The notes under the pieces: model-generated
The model's input: only the letters and a program-made list of their open reading frames with translations
What the model was told of the DNA's origin: nothing
The model's database searches: none
Translations under genes and position numbers: made by a program
In this document: positions 16,971 through 26,259 of the stretch, one piece after another
Layout of the letters: the number at the start of each line of letters is the position of its first letter
How positions within the stretch are numbered: the stretch's first letter is position 1
Origin: Gaetbulibacter_B jejuensis
Lineage (GTDB): Bacteria > Bacteroidota > Bacteroidia > Flavobacteriales > Flavobacteriaceae
Assembly (NCBI RefSeq): GCF_039524015.1
Contig: NZ_BAAAGF010000003.1
Coordinates: 62,001-126,000 of the forward strand
Direction of reading: 5' to 3'
DNA length: 64,000 nucleotides

Positions 16971-17558
16971 TTATACCAAACCATTCATTTCCTTAACTTC
17001 TCCATAGTTAAGTCCTTTAAGCGTTATAGCTCCAATTCTAACTCTAACTAATCGCAGCGTAGGAAAACCTACTGCAGCAGTCATCTTTCTTACTTGTCTA
17101 AATTTACCTTCTGTTATAGTTATTGAAATCCATGAGGTTTTGCCATGTCTGTCATCACGTATATTTTTACCTCTTTCAGGTAAATCAGGCACTTCAATTA
17201 GTTTATAAGCCTTACAGGGTTTGGTAGTATAAGTATCTTTTTTGTGACTCAAGTCGACACCTTTTTTAAGTTGCTCTAGCGCGTCGTTAGTAATATCTCC
17301 ATCAACTTGCACATAATATTCTTTTTCAACAGATGTACTAGTTATTGTATAGCTAATTTGTCCATCAGTAGTTAAGAGTAACAACCCTTCTGAATCTTTA
17401 TCTAATCTACCAATAGCCATAGTGCCTTCAGGAAAATCATACAATTCTCCTAAAAACTTTTTCTTCTGTTCATGTTTTGCATTACTCATAAACTGACTAA
17501 GGTAACCATACGGTTTAAATAACTTATAATGAAAATGTTTAACTGTATCCGAAGACAT
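16971..17558 (-). CDS. Ribosomal pseudouridine synthase, RsuA/RluE type
   Basis: A 195-residue RNA-modifying enzyme without an S4 domain. It begins at the catalytic module: FKPYGYLSQF, the active-site motif GRLDKDSEGLLLLTTDG with the nucleophilic Asp in RLDKDS, and the C-terminal KFRQVRKMTAAVGFPTLRLVRVRIG. Small size and lack of S4 fit RluE (23S rRNA), though RsuA/RluF-like targets cannot be excluded. Its start faces the BNR-protein gene, so the 117-base gap to 17676 should hold two divergent promoters. Confidence 0.9.
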   Translation of the reverse strand: MSSDTVKHFHYKLFKPYGYLSQFMSNAKHEQKKKFLGELYDFPEGTMAIGRLDKDSEGLLLLTTDGQISYTITSTSVEKEYYVQVDGDITNDALEQLKKGVDLSHKKDTYTTKPCKAYKLIEVPDLPERGKNIRDDRHGKTSWISITITEGKFRQVRKMTAAVGFPTLRLVRVRIGAITLKGLNYGEVKEMNGLV

Positions 17559-17675
17559 GTAATATTTTTTAAAAACTTATTGCTGAAATCTATTAATAAA
17601 TTTATAAGATTAAAACAGGTATTCGCTTTTATTTTTTATAAATTCACTAACCAAAAATTTAAAGTTATTTTCTTC

Positions 17676-20600
17676 ATGAAAAAATCAACCATTTTAATGA
17701 TTGTAGGCTTGAGTTTAGGCTTACAATTTACGCATGCCCAAAAAAACAAAAAAGAAGACAAACAGCCACTTGACGAAATTACTATAAGTGGATTAAAATG
17801 GAGGAATATAGGACCTTCATTAACTTCTGGTAGAATATCAGATATTGCTGTAAATCCTAATAATCCTTTTGAATACTACGTAGCTTCATCTTCTGGTGGT
17901 GTATGGAAAACTACTAATGCTGGTAACCATTACACACCAATTTTTGATGGTCAAGGGTCTTATTCTATAGGTTGCGTTACTATTGATCCTAACAATACTA
18001 ATGTGATTTGGGTTGGTACTGGAGAGAATAACAACCAAAGATCTGTATCTTATGGTGATGGTGTTTACAAGTCTATTGATGGAGGTCAAAGCTGGAAACA
18101 CATGGGATTAAAAAACTCTGAACACATTGGTAAAATTATTGTGCATCCAGACGATTCTAACATTATTTACGTGGCTGCAATTGGTCCGCTTTGGAGTAAA
18201 GGAGGAGACAGAGGTTTATACAAGTCTACCGATGGTGGTGAAAATTGGGAAGCTGTGCTTACTATTGACGAACATACAGGTGTTACCGATTTAGTAATGG
18301 ACCCAAGATTTCCTGATGTGCTTTATGCAGCAACACTTCAAAGAAGAAGACACGTTTATACCTATGTTGGTGGTGGTCCAGGATCTGGATTACACAAAAC
18401 TACTGATGGTGGAAAGACATGGATAAAAGTTGAAAACGGATTACCTAAAACTGAATTAGGACGTATTGGTTTAGCTATTTCTCCTGCAAACCCTGAAATT
18501 ATTTATGCTATTGTTGAAGCTGCTGAAGGAAAAAGCGGATTCTTTAAATCTACAAATCGAGGTGCAAGCTGGGAAAAGCAATCCAACCACGTTACAAGCG
18601 GAAACTATTATCAAGAAATTATAGCTGACCCAATAGATGAGAACACAGTGTACTCTATGGATACTTGGATGAGTGCAACAAGAGATGGAGGTAAAACCTT
18701 TAATATGGTTGGTGAAGTGACTAAGCACGTTGACAACCATAGTATTTGGATTGACCCTAACGATAACAAGCACTGGCTTGTAGGTTGTGATGGCGGAGTT
18801 TACGAAACCTTTGATGCTGCTAACAACTGGGATTTTAAAGAAAATCTTCCTGTAACACAGTTTTACAAAGTAGCAGTTGATAATGCTGAACCTTTTTATA
18901 ATGTGTATGGTGGAACCCAAGATAACTTTAGTCTTGGAGGACCATCAAGAGTAGTTACAGATCATGGTATTACAAATTTTGATTGGTTTATCACTAATGG
19001 AGGAGATGGTTTTGAATCTCAAATAGACCCTTACAATCCAGATTTAGTATATGCACAATCACAATATGGGTTTTTAGTACGATACGATAAAAAGAGTGGT
19101 GAAATTGTTGGTATTCAACCTAAAGAACGTGAAAACGAAAACGCATACCGTTGGAATTGGGATGCTCCATTAGCAGTTAGTAAACATGCTAAAGGTCGAG
19201 TGTATTTTGCAGCTAATAAAGTGTTCAGGTCTAACGACTATGGAAATAGCTGGGAAGTTTTAGGAGATGATTTAACGCAACAAATTGACAGAAATACATT
19301 AAAAGTGTATGATAGAGTAGTGAGTATTGATGCAGTTGCTAAAAATGGTTCAACATCACCTTACGGAACTATTGTTGCTTTGTCAGAATCTCCAATTGAT
19401 GAAAACCTTATTGCTATTGGAACTGATGATGGTCTAATCCAAATCACTGAAGATGGTGGTCGCACATGGCGAAAAGTATCTAATATCTCTGGAGCGCCAA
19501 AACAGTCTTATGTCAACAATGTGTATTTATCAAGACATGATGTAAATGTTATATATGCAGCATTCAATCATCATAAATATGGCGATTTTAAACCTTATAT
19601 ATTTAGATCAAACGACAAAGGAAAAACATGGTTTAGCATAAGCAATAACTTACCAGAACGTGGTAGCGTGTATGCTATTGAAGAAGATCATGTTAACAGC
19701 AATTTGATTTTTTGTGGTACGGAGTTTTCAGCATATTTCTCTCCAGATGGTGGTAAACGTTGGAAAAAACTAGCTAACGGACTACCTACTATTGCTGTTA
19801 GAGATATAGCAATTCAAGAGCGTGAAAACGATTTGGTACTTGGTACTTTTGGTCGTGGATTTTATGTGTTAGATGATTATTCGTCACTTAGAGAAGTAAA
19901 AAATAGCACACCAACTGAAACCGCTACCATTTACCCAATACGCGATGCTTATATGTGGGAAAAGAGTTTACCTTTAGGTTTACCAGGAAAAGCATTTCAA
20001 GGAGATAACTTTTTTAGTGCTCCAAACTTAGGTCCTGAAGTTATGATAACCTATTATTATAACGACGATTACAAATCTTTAGAAGACCAAAGAAAAGCGA
20101 AGGAAAAGAAACTTATTGAGTCAAAAAGCAACACACCTTATCCTACATACAGCGAGTTAAAAGCTGAACGTGATGAAATGGAAGTACAGCTTGTATTCAC
20201 TATTAAAGATGAAATGGGTAATGTAGTAAAGAAAGAGTTTGTAGCTCCAAGCAAAGGATTGCAACGTTTTCACTGGGATTTGAGATACACACTACAAGAT
20301 CCTATTAATTTTAATAGTTCCGATTTTTACAATCCTTGGGCAAATAAAGACGAAGGTACTTTAGTACAACCTGGTAATTATACTGTTGACATGCAACTGT
20401 ATAAAGAAGGAGAAATGACTAGCTTAGTTAACCCTGTAACTTTTAAGGTTAAGCCTTTAAATAATACTATTTTACCTGCAGAAGACCGAGCGTCTAAAGT
20501 TGCTTTTCAAAAGCAGATTTCTCAATTGGAATCTGACTTAGGAACTTGCCAAAGTATGATGAGTGAAATGAATAACAAAATAAGATACATGAAGAAAGCT

Positions 20601-20957
20601 GTTAAACGTTCAGAATTACCTTTTGCACAATTAACCGCTTCAATTAATGCTATAGAAAAGAATTTAGAAGCGATTAGCACTAACCTTTATGGAGACAGTG
20701 TAAAATCTAAGTTAGATATTGACCAGTTATTAAGTCCTGCAAACCGATTAGGAACCATAAGTTATGAGCAAAAGTATTCAACATCAACACCTACTGAAAC
20801 TCACAAAACAAGTTATGCAATTGCAAAAAAGCAAATTGATGCTATAAAGAAACAGTTAGAAGTGATTTACAATATTGATATTAAAAAACTTGAAGAGCAA
20901 CTCATAAAATCAGGAGCTCCATATACTCCTGGTCGTGGTTACGAAAACGAAGACTAA
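17676..20957 (+). CDS. Secreted BNR/Asp-box beta-propeller protein (VPS10/sortilin-like)
   Basis: A 1093-residue exported protein; signal peptide MKKSTILMIVGLSLGLQF with a cut near THAQ. The body is a chain of Asp-box repeats of the form SxDxGxxW: SIDGGQSW, STDGGENW, TTDGGKTW, STNRGASW, SNDYGNSW, TEDGGRTW, SNDKGKTW and SPDGGKRW, spaced over residues 40-740, consistent with two propellers. A beta-sandwich region follows, then a helical, coiled-coil-like end (about 960-1075). Such proteins are annotated as glycosyl hydrolases or sortilin-like, but no catalytic residues can be named. The longer frame back to 17529 lacks a signal peptide and overlaps the neighbour. Confidence 0.9.
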   Translation: MKKSTILMIVGLSLGLQFTHAQKNKKEDKQPLDEITISGLKWRNIGPSLTSGRISDIAVNPNNPFEYYVASSSGGVWKTTNAGNHYTPIFDGQGSYSIGCVTIDPNNTNVIWVGTGENNNQRSVSYGDGVYKSIDGGQSWKHMGLKNSEHIGKIIVHPDDSNIIYVAAIGPLWSKGGDRGLYKSTDGGENWEAVLTIDEHTGVTDLVMDPRFPDVLYAATLQRRRHVYTYVGGGPGSGLHKTTDGGKTWIKVENGLPKTELGRIGLAISPANPEIIYAIVEAAEGKSGFFKSTNRGASWEKQSNHVTSGNYYQEIIADPIDENTVYSMDTWMSATRDGGKTFNMVGEVTKHVDNHSIWIDPNDNKHWLVGCDGGVYETFDAANNWDFKENLPVTQFYKVAVDNAEPFYNVYGGTQDNFSLGGPSRVVTDHGITNFDWFITNGGDGFESQIDPYNPDLVYAQSQYGFLVRYDKKSGEIVGIQPKERENENAYRWNWDAPLAVSKHAKGRVYFAANKVFRSNDYGNSWEVLGDDLTQQIDRNTLKVYDRVVSIDAVAKNGSTSPYGTIVALSESPIDENLIAIGTDDGLIQITEDGGRTWRKVSNISGAPKQSYVNNVYLSRHDVNVIYAAFNHHKYGDFKPYIFRSNDKGKTWFSISNNLPERGSVYAIEEDHVNSNLIFCGTEFSAYFSPDGGKRWKKLANGLPTIAVRDIAIQERENDLVLGTFGRGFYVLDDYSSLREVKNSTPTETATIYPIRDAYMWEKSLPLGLPGKAFQGDNFFSAPNLGPEVMITYYYNDDYKSLEDQRKAKEKKLIESKSNTPYPTYSELKAERDEMEVQLVFTIKDEMGNVVKKEFVAPSKGLQRFHWDLRYTLQDPINFNSSDFYNPWANKDEGTLVQPGNYTVDMQLYKEGEMTSLVNPVTFKVKPLNNTILPAEDRASKVAFQKQISQLESDLGTCQSMMSEMNNKIRYMKKAVKRSELPFAQLTASINAIEKNLEAISTNLYGDSVKSKLDIDQLLSPANRLGTISYEQKYSTSTPTETHKTSYAIAKKQIDAIKKQLEVIYNIDIKKLEEQLIKSGAPYTPGRGYENED

Positions 20958-20970
20958 AACTTAAATTTCA

Positions 20971-21396
20971 ATGTCAGATAAAATCGTTACTGTTTCGCAA
21001 AAAGTAAACACTTCAATTGAACGTGTTTGGAAAGCAATAACACATAAAGACCAGATGAAAAACTGGTATTTTGAACTTGAAGAGTTTTTACCTGAAAAAG
21101 GGTTTAAATTTGAATTTATAGGTTATGGACACACAGGTGAGCAATTTAATCACCTGTGTGAAATTACCGAAGTTATTCCTCTAAAAAAGCTACAGTATAG
21201 TTGGGAGTATAAAGGTTACGTAGGGAAGTCCTTTGTAACGTTTTATTTAGATGGAAATGCAAAATCTACTACTATTACTGTAACGCATGAAGGTATTGAA
21301 ACGTTTCCTGATCATCCAGATTTTGACAAATCTAATTTTACTGGAGGCTGGAAACACATTATTAAAGAATCATTATATAACTATTTAACTAAATAA
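20971..21396 (+). CDS. SRPBCC (AHSA1-like) domain protein
   Basis: A 141-residue single-domain protein of the START/AHSA1 fold: VNTSIERVWKAITHKDQMKNWYF at the N-terminus, a central beta sheet (FKFEFIGYG, LQYSWEYKG, FVTFYLDG, TTITVTHEG) and a C-terminal helix GGWKHIIKESLYNYL. The fold binds hydrophobic ligands in a deep pocket; some members are Hsp90 co-chaperone-like. It follows the BNR gene by 13 bases and precedes the EamA gene by 18, so the three probably share a transcript. Confidence 0.88.
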   Translation: MSDKIVTVSQKVNTSIERVWKAITHKDQMKNWYFELEEFLPEKGFKFEFIGYGHTGEQFNHLCEITEVIPLKKLQYSWEYKGYVGKSFVTFYLDGNAKSTTITVTHEGIETFPDHPDFDKSNFTGGWKHIIKESLYNYLTK

Positions 21397-21414
21397 AGTT
21401 ACCTAACACATTAA

Positions 21415-22341
21415 ATGAGCCAACCTAAAAGCAAATTACTCATTGTATTGGCGTTCTTTTCTATATACGTCATTTGGGGATCTACCTATTTACTTAACAA
21501 AATTGCAGTGATGGAGTTACCTCCATTTATGCTAGCGTCAATTAGATTTACAGTTGCAGGCATCTTAATTTTTGGGATTGCAAAAACTATGGGTATCTCT
21601 ATAAAAATAACCAAAAAGCAACTGCTTAATACAATGGTTGCTGGCTTTTTGTTTCTAACTTTTGGAAATGGAGTAGTGGTTTGGGCTTTAAAATATGTAG
21701 ATAGTGGTTTTGCAGCTTTAGAAATTTCAGCACAACCTTTGGTTATTCTTATTTTAATGAGAATTTTACAAGGCAAAAAAATACAACCTATGTCACTAAT
21801 AGGTGTTGCTCTTGGTATTGTTGGTATTTACCTTTTAGTAAGTCAAAAACAAATTATAGCTCAAGAAAACTCCATACTAGGCATGATTATGATTTTTGCT
21901 TGTATGCTAAGTTGGGCTTATGGCAGTTTATTTGTTGGTAAAGCCGATTTACCAAACAATTATTTTATCAATACAGGTTATCAAATGTTTACTGGTGGCA
22001 TTATGCTTTTCATTGCTAGTTTAGCTTTTGGAGAAAGGTGGTCCACACCTAATGTCTGGAGTTTAGATGTTCAAATATCTATGGTATTGCTTATTGTATT
22101 TGGAAGTATTGTTGCGTTTACCTCATTTAATTATTTACTAAAAGCAGTATCTCCTGAAAAAGTAGCGACATCTACTTATGTCAACCCAATAGTTGCATTG
22201 TTTTTGGGATGGTATTTTTTAGATGAAGCTATCACAGTTCAATCAGTATTGGCAGCTGTAATATTGCTTACAGGAGTGTACTTTATCAATACCAAAAAGA
22301 AACTTGTTCTATTTTCTAGATTCAATAGAAAGCAAGTGTAA
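21415..22341 (+). CDS. EamA/DMT-family transporter
   Basis: A 308-residue inner-membrane protein with ten hydrophobic helices in two EamA repeats. The first begins FFSIYVIWGSTYLLNKIAV, with the conserved WGS; the second begins MIMIFACMLSWAYGSLFVGK. The family exports metabolites such as amino acids or nucleotide-related compounds; the substrate here is unknown. The stop codon abuts the stop of the convergent minus-strand gene with no gap. Confidence 0.92.
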   Translation: MSQPKSKLLIVLAFFSIYVIWGSTYLLNKIAVMELPPFMLASIRFTVAGILIFGIAKTMGISIKITKKQLLNTMVAGFLFLTFGNGVVVWALKYVDSGFAALEISAQPLVILILMRILQGKKIQPMSLIGVALGIVGIYLLVSQKQIIAQENSILGMIMIFACMLSWAYGSLFVGKADLPNNYFINTGYQMFTGGIMLFIASLAFGERWSTPNVWSLDVQISMVLLIVFGSIVAFTSFNYLLKAVSPEKVATSTYVNPIVALFLGWYFLDEAITVQSVLAAVILLTGVYFINTKKKLVLFSRFNRKQV

Positions 22342-22917
22342 TTAATAGCACACATTGTTTTTAAGAATTATGGTATTCAATTCATTCCAGATGCTATCAT
22401 CAAAAGACTTTGGTGAAAACCTAAAAAGGAGTAAAGTAGTATTCTTGTCTTTACAGTAATGCTCTTCTACAGTGACATTTAATGTTATTATTTCTTTAGT
22501 TTTTAAACGGTCAAATGTTTTTAGTTTTCCTTTATAACTTGTCTTGGTTTTAACTAATAATACATTAGTTTTTAATATGTCATTTTCAATATTTCCATTT
22601 GTTTTCATATCCATTAAACCATCAAAATAAAGCTGTAAATCATTTTCTAAAGTATGCTCATCAATGTCAATTTCACCTTCTATATGCCAAACAAAAGCAT
22701 AAGACCAAAACCTAGGACTCTCTTTAGTTCCCCAACCTTTTGGAAATTGAGCTTCTTCAAAACCTGAATATGAAATATCCTGAGCAAAACCAATAGGAAA
22801 CTTAAATACTTCCTTTGCCCAAGTGCTATCTGTTACCAAAAGATTTTGATGCGTTTCATCTTGAGCACTAACTAGTGTAGTTATTAAAATTGCAAAACAT
22901 ATTAGTAATTGTTTCAT
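22342..22917 (-). CDS. Secreted protein of unknown function
   Basis: A 191-residue protein with signal peptide MKQLLICFAILITTLVSAQ. The mature part has no motif I recognise; it contains FPKGWGTKESPRFWSYAFVWHIEGE and ends with a cysteine-tyrosine pair. It overlaps the S41 peptidase gene by four bases (ATGA-type coupling), so it is the last gene of the YceI-peptidase operon and may work with the peptidase in the periplasm. Confidence 0.75.
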   Translation of the reverse strand: MKQLLICFAILITTLVSAQDETHQNLLVTDSTWAKEVFKFPIGFAQDISYSGFEEAQFPKGWGTKESPRFWSYAFVWHIEGEIDIDEHTLENDLQLYFDGLMDMKTNGNIENDILKTNVLLVKTKTSYKGKLKTFDRLKTKEIITLNVTVEEHYCKDKNTTLLLFRFSPKSFDDSIWNELNTIILKNNVCY

Positions 22918-24665
22918 TTTGTTTCGGTAAGTTTTAGAGTATGATTTTTAACGGTATCTATATTATTCAAATAGTCTTCAATAGGTTGTATTACTGTAAT
23001 ATCTGGCAATACTCCAGTTGTGTCAGGTAGTGTTTTAACAGCAACTCTACTTGCTGTATTAGCGACATAGTATTGTAGTTTTGTGTTCTTCAATCGACAT
23101 ACTGTTTGTCCTGCTGTACAAAGCTGATTAGAGCCTAATTCTTCTCCTACTATAGTTCCTAAGCTCAATTCTTTTGCTAAAGCCATAAAATGACCAGTTG
23201 TTGATTTTCCGTTTCCGTCAATCATAACATACAAGTTACCTTTAAACGTATTGGAAACTGGTTGGTGGATTTCATGTTCTGAAGAATGCATAGAGTTTAC
23301 AAAGTATTTAAATGGTGCTTTCGCTAAATGCTTCAATAAGTAAATACTAGACTCCGCAGAACCACCTCCATTTAAACGTAAGTCAATAATTAGATTTTCA
23401 ATGTTTCTGGTTTCAATCTTTTTAAAACTAGAATCTATAAAATCCTTAAACTCCTGAAGGTTATTCCATGGGTAATAGTTAAACGAACTAATAGTCATAA
23501 GTGCAGTAGCTGTATCATCATAAAACTCTAAACACAAATTAGCTTCACATGGTGTAATTGAATTATCTCTGTAAGGCGCCTTAAAATCTTTTGCTTTGTT
23601 TAGTATAATTGGGTTCTCATTGCCTTTAATAGTAATCGTATACGTTTTAGGAAAACTAAGTGCATACGGAATAAGTTCAGTAGACCAACTATTAAAGAAA
23701 TGCTTCTTGGTAGTCTCTGTATACCCTTGTGATTCAATATGTTTACAGATGTCGTTAACAAGTTTTGAAACTGTTATACCATTAATACTCAGTAGTTCGT
23801 CTTTTGGTTTTACCATATCAGAATTGCTCATTGCATCTACCACATAGAGCTTATCATTTACCCAACGTGTTTGCAATGGAAAAATAAGGCTAACATCCTT
23901 TAGCATTTCACTCTCTTGCCAAAATCCTCCCAATGTAGTATGTGAACAATTGATACTTGCTATAATTTCACTACAATGCCATATAAACTGACCATAAGTA
24001 GTTTGTGGTGTTATCAGTGACTTTTTTTGATTGATAATAGCCCAAAAGTCTTCTTTAGAAATAAACTTAAGCGCATTAGGATTAATCTCTATTAATTTGT
24101 GTCCTAGTTGGTCTAAGTCTGCTTTGTAATCTTCAACAGAATACACCTTAACAAACTTTTCTTGTGGAGTAATTGGTTTATTGTTTGGAAACTTGATACG
24201 TTCAATTTGGTCTTCAGCATTAAAATTATCAGGATTCATAGCTAAAGACTTCACGTAGTTTTTTAGTGACAACTCCATATTTCCCTTTTTCATATAAGCT
24301 TCTCCTAAACTATCATACGCATTGGACGAATTAGGAAACTGAGATGCAATCAACTTAAATATCTCTAAGGCTTCATCTGTTTGATTATTCCATAAAAACC
24401 CATAACCATACATGGTTAGCTCATCTTCATTATCAAAATTATAAGCAGTTGGATTTTCCTCTTTTAGCTTTAGGTAAAGCGCTACTTGTGCTTCAATTGG
24501 CAAATGACCATTAGCTTTTAATTCTGCAGAAATGGAACGCTTTTCAGTATCAGCATTAGTTGAAACTTCAACTGTAACCGAAGGTGTTGCAGTTTTATTG
24601 GTATTACCACAACTTAGTAGAGTAGTAGCAACACCAAATAAAATAAGGATAAATGATTTTAGCAT
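22914..24665 (-). CDS. S41-family peptidase lipoprotein with TPR repeats
   Basis: A 583-residue lipoprotein (FGVATTLLSCGNTNK, cysteine at about residue 19). Residues 60-150 hold TPR-like helices (NSSNAYDSLGEAYMKKGNMELSLKNY). The C-terminal half is an S41 peptidase: ENLIIDLRLNGGGSAESS, then a candidate catalytic Ser in DGNGKSTTGHFMAL, then LGTIVGEELGSN. The lysine of CtpA-type enzymes is not obvious at the expected site, which fits the tricorn-like S41B group better. It should act in the periplasm on misfolded or signalling peptides. It lies six bases after the YceI gene. Confidence 0.85.
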   Translation of the reverse strand: MLKSFILILFGVATTLLSCGNTNKTATPSVTVEVSTNADTEKRSISAELKANGHLPIEAQVALYLKLKEENPTAYNFDNEDELTMYGYGFLWNNQTDEALEIFKLIASQFPNSSNAYDSLGEAYMKKGNMELSLKNYVKSLAMNPDNFNAEDQIERIKFPNNKPITPQEKFVKVYSVEDYKADLDQLGHKLIEINPNALKFISKEDFWAIINQKKSLITPQTTYGQFIWHCSEIIASINCSHTTLGGFWQESEMLKDVSLIFPLQTRWVNDKLYVVDAMSNSDMVKPKDELLSINGITVSKLVNDICKHIESQGYTETTKKHFFNSWSTELIPYALSFPKTYTITIKGNENPIILNKAKDFKAPYRDNSITPCEANLCLEFYDDTATALMTISSFNYYPWNNLQEFKDFIDSSFKKIETRNIENLIIDLRLNGGGSAESSIYLLKHLAKAPFKYFVNSMHSSEHEIHQPVSNTFKGNLYVMIDGNGKSTTGHFMALAKELSLGTIVGEELGSNQLCTAGQTVCRLKNTKLQYYVANTASRVAVKTLPDTTGVLPDITVIQPIEDYLNNIDTVKNHTLKLTETK

Positions 24666-24671
24666 AATTAT

Positions 24672-25256
24672 TTAGTAAAATAGTTCAACTTCAAACTCAA
24701 TAGCATCAGAAATAGCATAATCCTTAATATCTATAATGCTTTTGGCACCATACATAATATTCCATTTTGTACGGTCAATCTTAAACTTTGTAACCAGCTT
24801 TCTGTCATTTCCCATCATACTAAACTCGTTCTCCACTAAAGCTTCAAAACGTATGGATTCTGTAATTCCTTTGATAGTAAGATTTCCATCCATATGTATT
24901 TTACCATTGTCCATATACTTTGCTTTGGTAATTACTAGAGTAGAAGTAGGGTACACTTCAACATCAAAAAAATCGTCATTCTTTAGATGGTCAACTAAGT
25001 TCTGACTAAACTCTCCATCAGTATTGATAATGGTATTCATATCAACTGTAAAGCGTCCACCAGTAATGTAGCCTTTATCACTTTCCAAGTAACCCTCTTT
25101 AAACTTAACTGTTCCATGGTGACCTCCAAAACTAAACAGCATGGAACTATTCCAGTGTATGATACTCTGTTCAGTATCTATGGCAAAGTTGTTTTGTGCG
25201 TTAAGGGTTAAAATACTTAATGACACAAGTAATAATGCAATAACAATTCGTTTCAT
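24672..25256 (-). CDS. YceI-family periplasmic lipid-binding protein
   Basis: A 194-residue exported protein; signal peptide MKRIVIALLLVSLSILTLNA with a cut before QNNF. The YceI lipocalin-like fold is visible as IDTEQSIIHWNSS, GGHHGTVKFKEGYLE, GRFTVDMNTI, LVDHLKNDDFFDVEVYP, GNLTIKGITESIRFEALV and FKIDRTKWNIMYG. YceI proteins bind isoprenoid or fatty-acid-like chains. The reading frame continues 27 codons upstream, but the ATG at 25256 gives a normal signal peptide. It is first in an operon with the S41 peptidase and a secreted protein. Confidence 0.92.
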   Translation of the reverse strand: MKRIVIALLLVSLSILTLNAQNNFAIDTEQSIIHWNSSMLFSFGGHHGTVKFKEGYLESDKGYITGGRFTVDMNTIINTDGEFSQNLVDHLKNDDFFDVEVYPTSTLVITKAKYMDNGKIHMDGNLTIKGITESIRFEALVENEFSMMGNDRKLVTKFKIDRTKWNIMYGAKSIIDIKDYAISDAIEFEVELFY

Positions 25257-25519
25257 GATGATGTGATTTAAAAATTCATCAGTAAAACTAGTAGGAGCAG
25301 TGTTTTTAAATGTCAAAAAAGTGTAAAAGAAGTGCAAATAGTTTCAAAAAGTAGATGGAGAGGGCAATTATCAATAATTCGGCAATGCATTATAGCGGTG
25401 ATTTTTTCCTTTAATGGTTTTAGACGTCCTTTTATCGTAAAATTATTACGTTCATAAGATTTTTATGTTTAAAGCGTATTAGTGCGTTAATTTTGAAAGG
25501 ATTAAAAGTATGATGTCCC

Positions 25520-26161
25520 ATGAAAAATGTATTTACACTTTTGTTTTTAGCGTTATTTGCAAGTACTGCTTTTGCACAAAGTACACTATTAACCGCAAGT
25601 ATTGCAGATGAAATTCCAACCAACTATAAAAAGCGTAGTCCTGTTTACGATTACACCGAAGTTAACTTAAACAATGTTGACACAATTCCAGGGTTTGACG
25701 CTACAACCAACAAACTTAAACTTACAGGAACCATTTATTTAAGTGATGGTGTTACACCTGCAAAAGATGTTGTGTTGTATATTGAACATGCTGATGAAGC
25801 AGGAGAGTATGACATTAAAAAAGAACATGGTAAAAAGTATATTGAACATAGAGGTTGGGTAAAAACTGATGCAAACGGAACATATACTTTATACACTTTT
25901 ATGCCTGGAGAAGCCATTATTCCTATAACACAACCTGAAAGACGAAGCCCAAAGCAAATCTTTCCTATTGTTAAAGTTCCAGGAGAAAAAGCCTATAACT
26001 TATCTGCGTTCATGTTTGACAATGACCCATTAATCACGAAAACCTGTCGTAAACGCTTAAAACGTAAAGGTATTGATTGCTTATTGACTACCACTCAAGA
26101 AGGCGATATGCTAGTTGCTACAAAAGATATTATATTAAAAGCAGATGCTGCTGCTTATTAG
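25520..26161 (+). CDS. Secreted intradiol-dioxygenase-fold protein, probably without iron ligands
   Basis: A 213-residue exported protein (signal MKNVFTLLFLALFASTAFA). The beta-sandwich core follows the intradiol dioxygenase pattern: LTGTIYLSDGVTPAKDVVLYIEH, AGEYDI, HRGWVKTDANGTYTLYTFMPGE, then FPIVKVPGEKAYNLSAFMF. In true intradiol enzymes the third segment carries Pro-x-x-Tyr-Pro and a His-x-His pair. Here those positions read GEAIIP and KQIFP, so two or three of the four iron ligands appear absent. It may bind a ligand without cleaving rings. A TAATTTTG box (25488-25495) lies 24 bases before the ATG. Confidence 0.75.
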   Translation: MKNVFTLLFLALFASTAFAQSTLLTASIADEIPTNYKKRSPVYDYTEVNLNNVDTIPGFDATTNKLKLTGTIYLSDGVTPAKDVVLYIEHADEAGEYDIKKEHGKKYIEHRGWVKTDANGTYTLYTFMPGEAIIPITQPERRSPKQIFPIVKVPGEKAYNLSAFMFDNDPLITKTCRKRLKRKGIDCLLTTTQEGDMLVATKDIILKADAAAY

Positions 26162-26259
26162 CAAATTGTTCTTTTTCAAAACTTAGTATTCTTATAGTAA
26201 AGACAAGTTGTTTGACTGATATTTTGTATTTTTAGTATTCACTAATAATCCATTGTATT

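Noticed and set aside
17529..17675. 49-codon N-terminal extension of the BNR protein
   Set aside because: It overlaps the divergent pseudouridine synthase start and would bury the signal peptide; the ATG at 17676 is better.
24736..25005. 89-residue plus-strand frame opposite the YceI gene
   Set aside because: It is antisense to a clear YceI protein and shows no motif.
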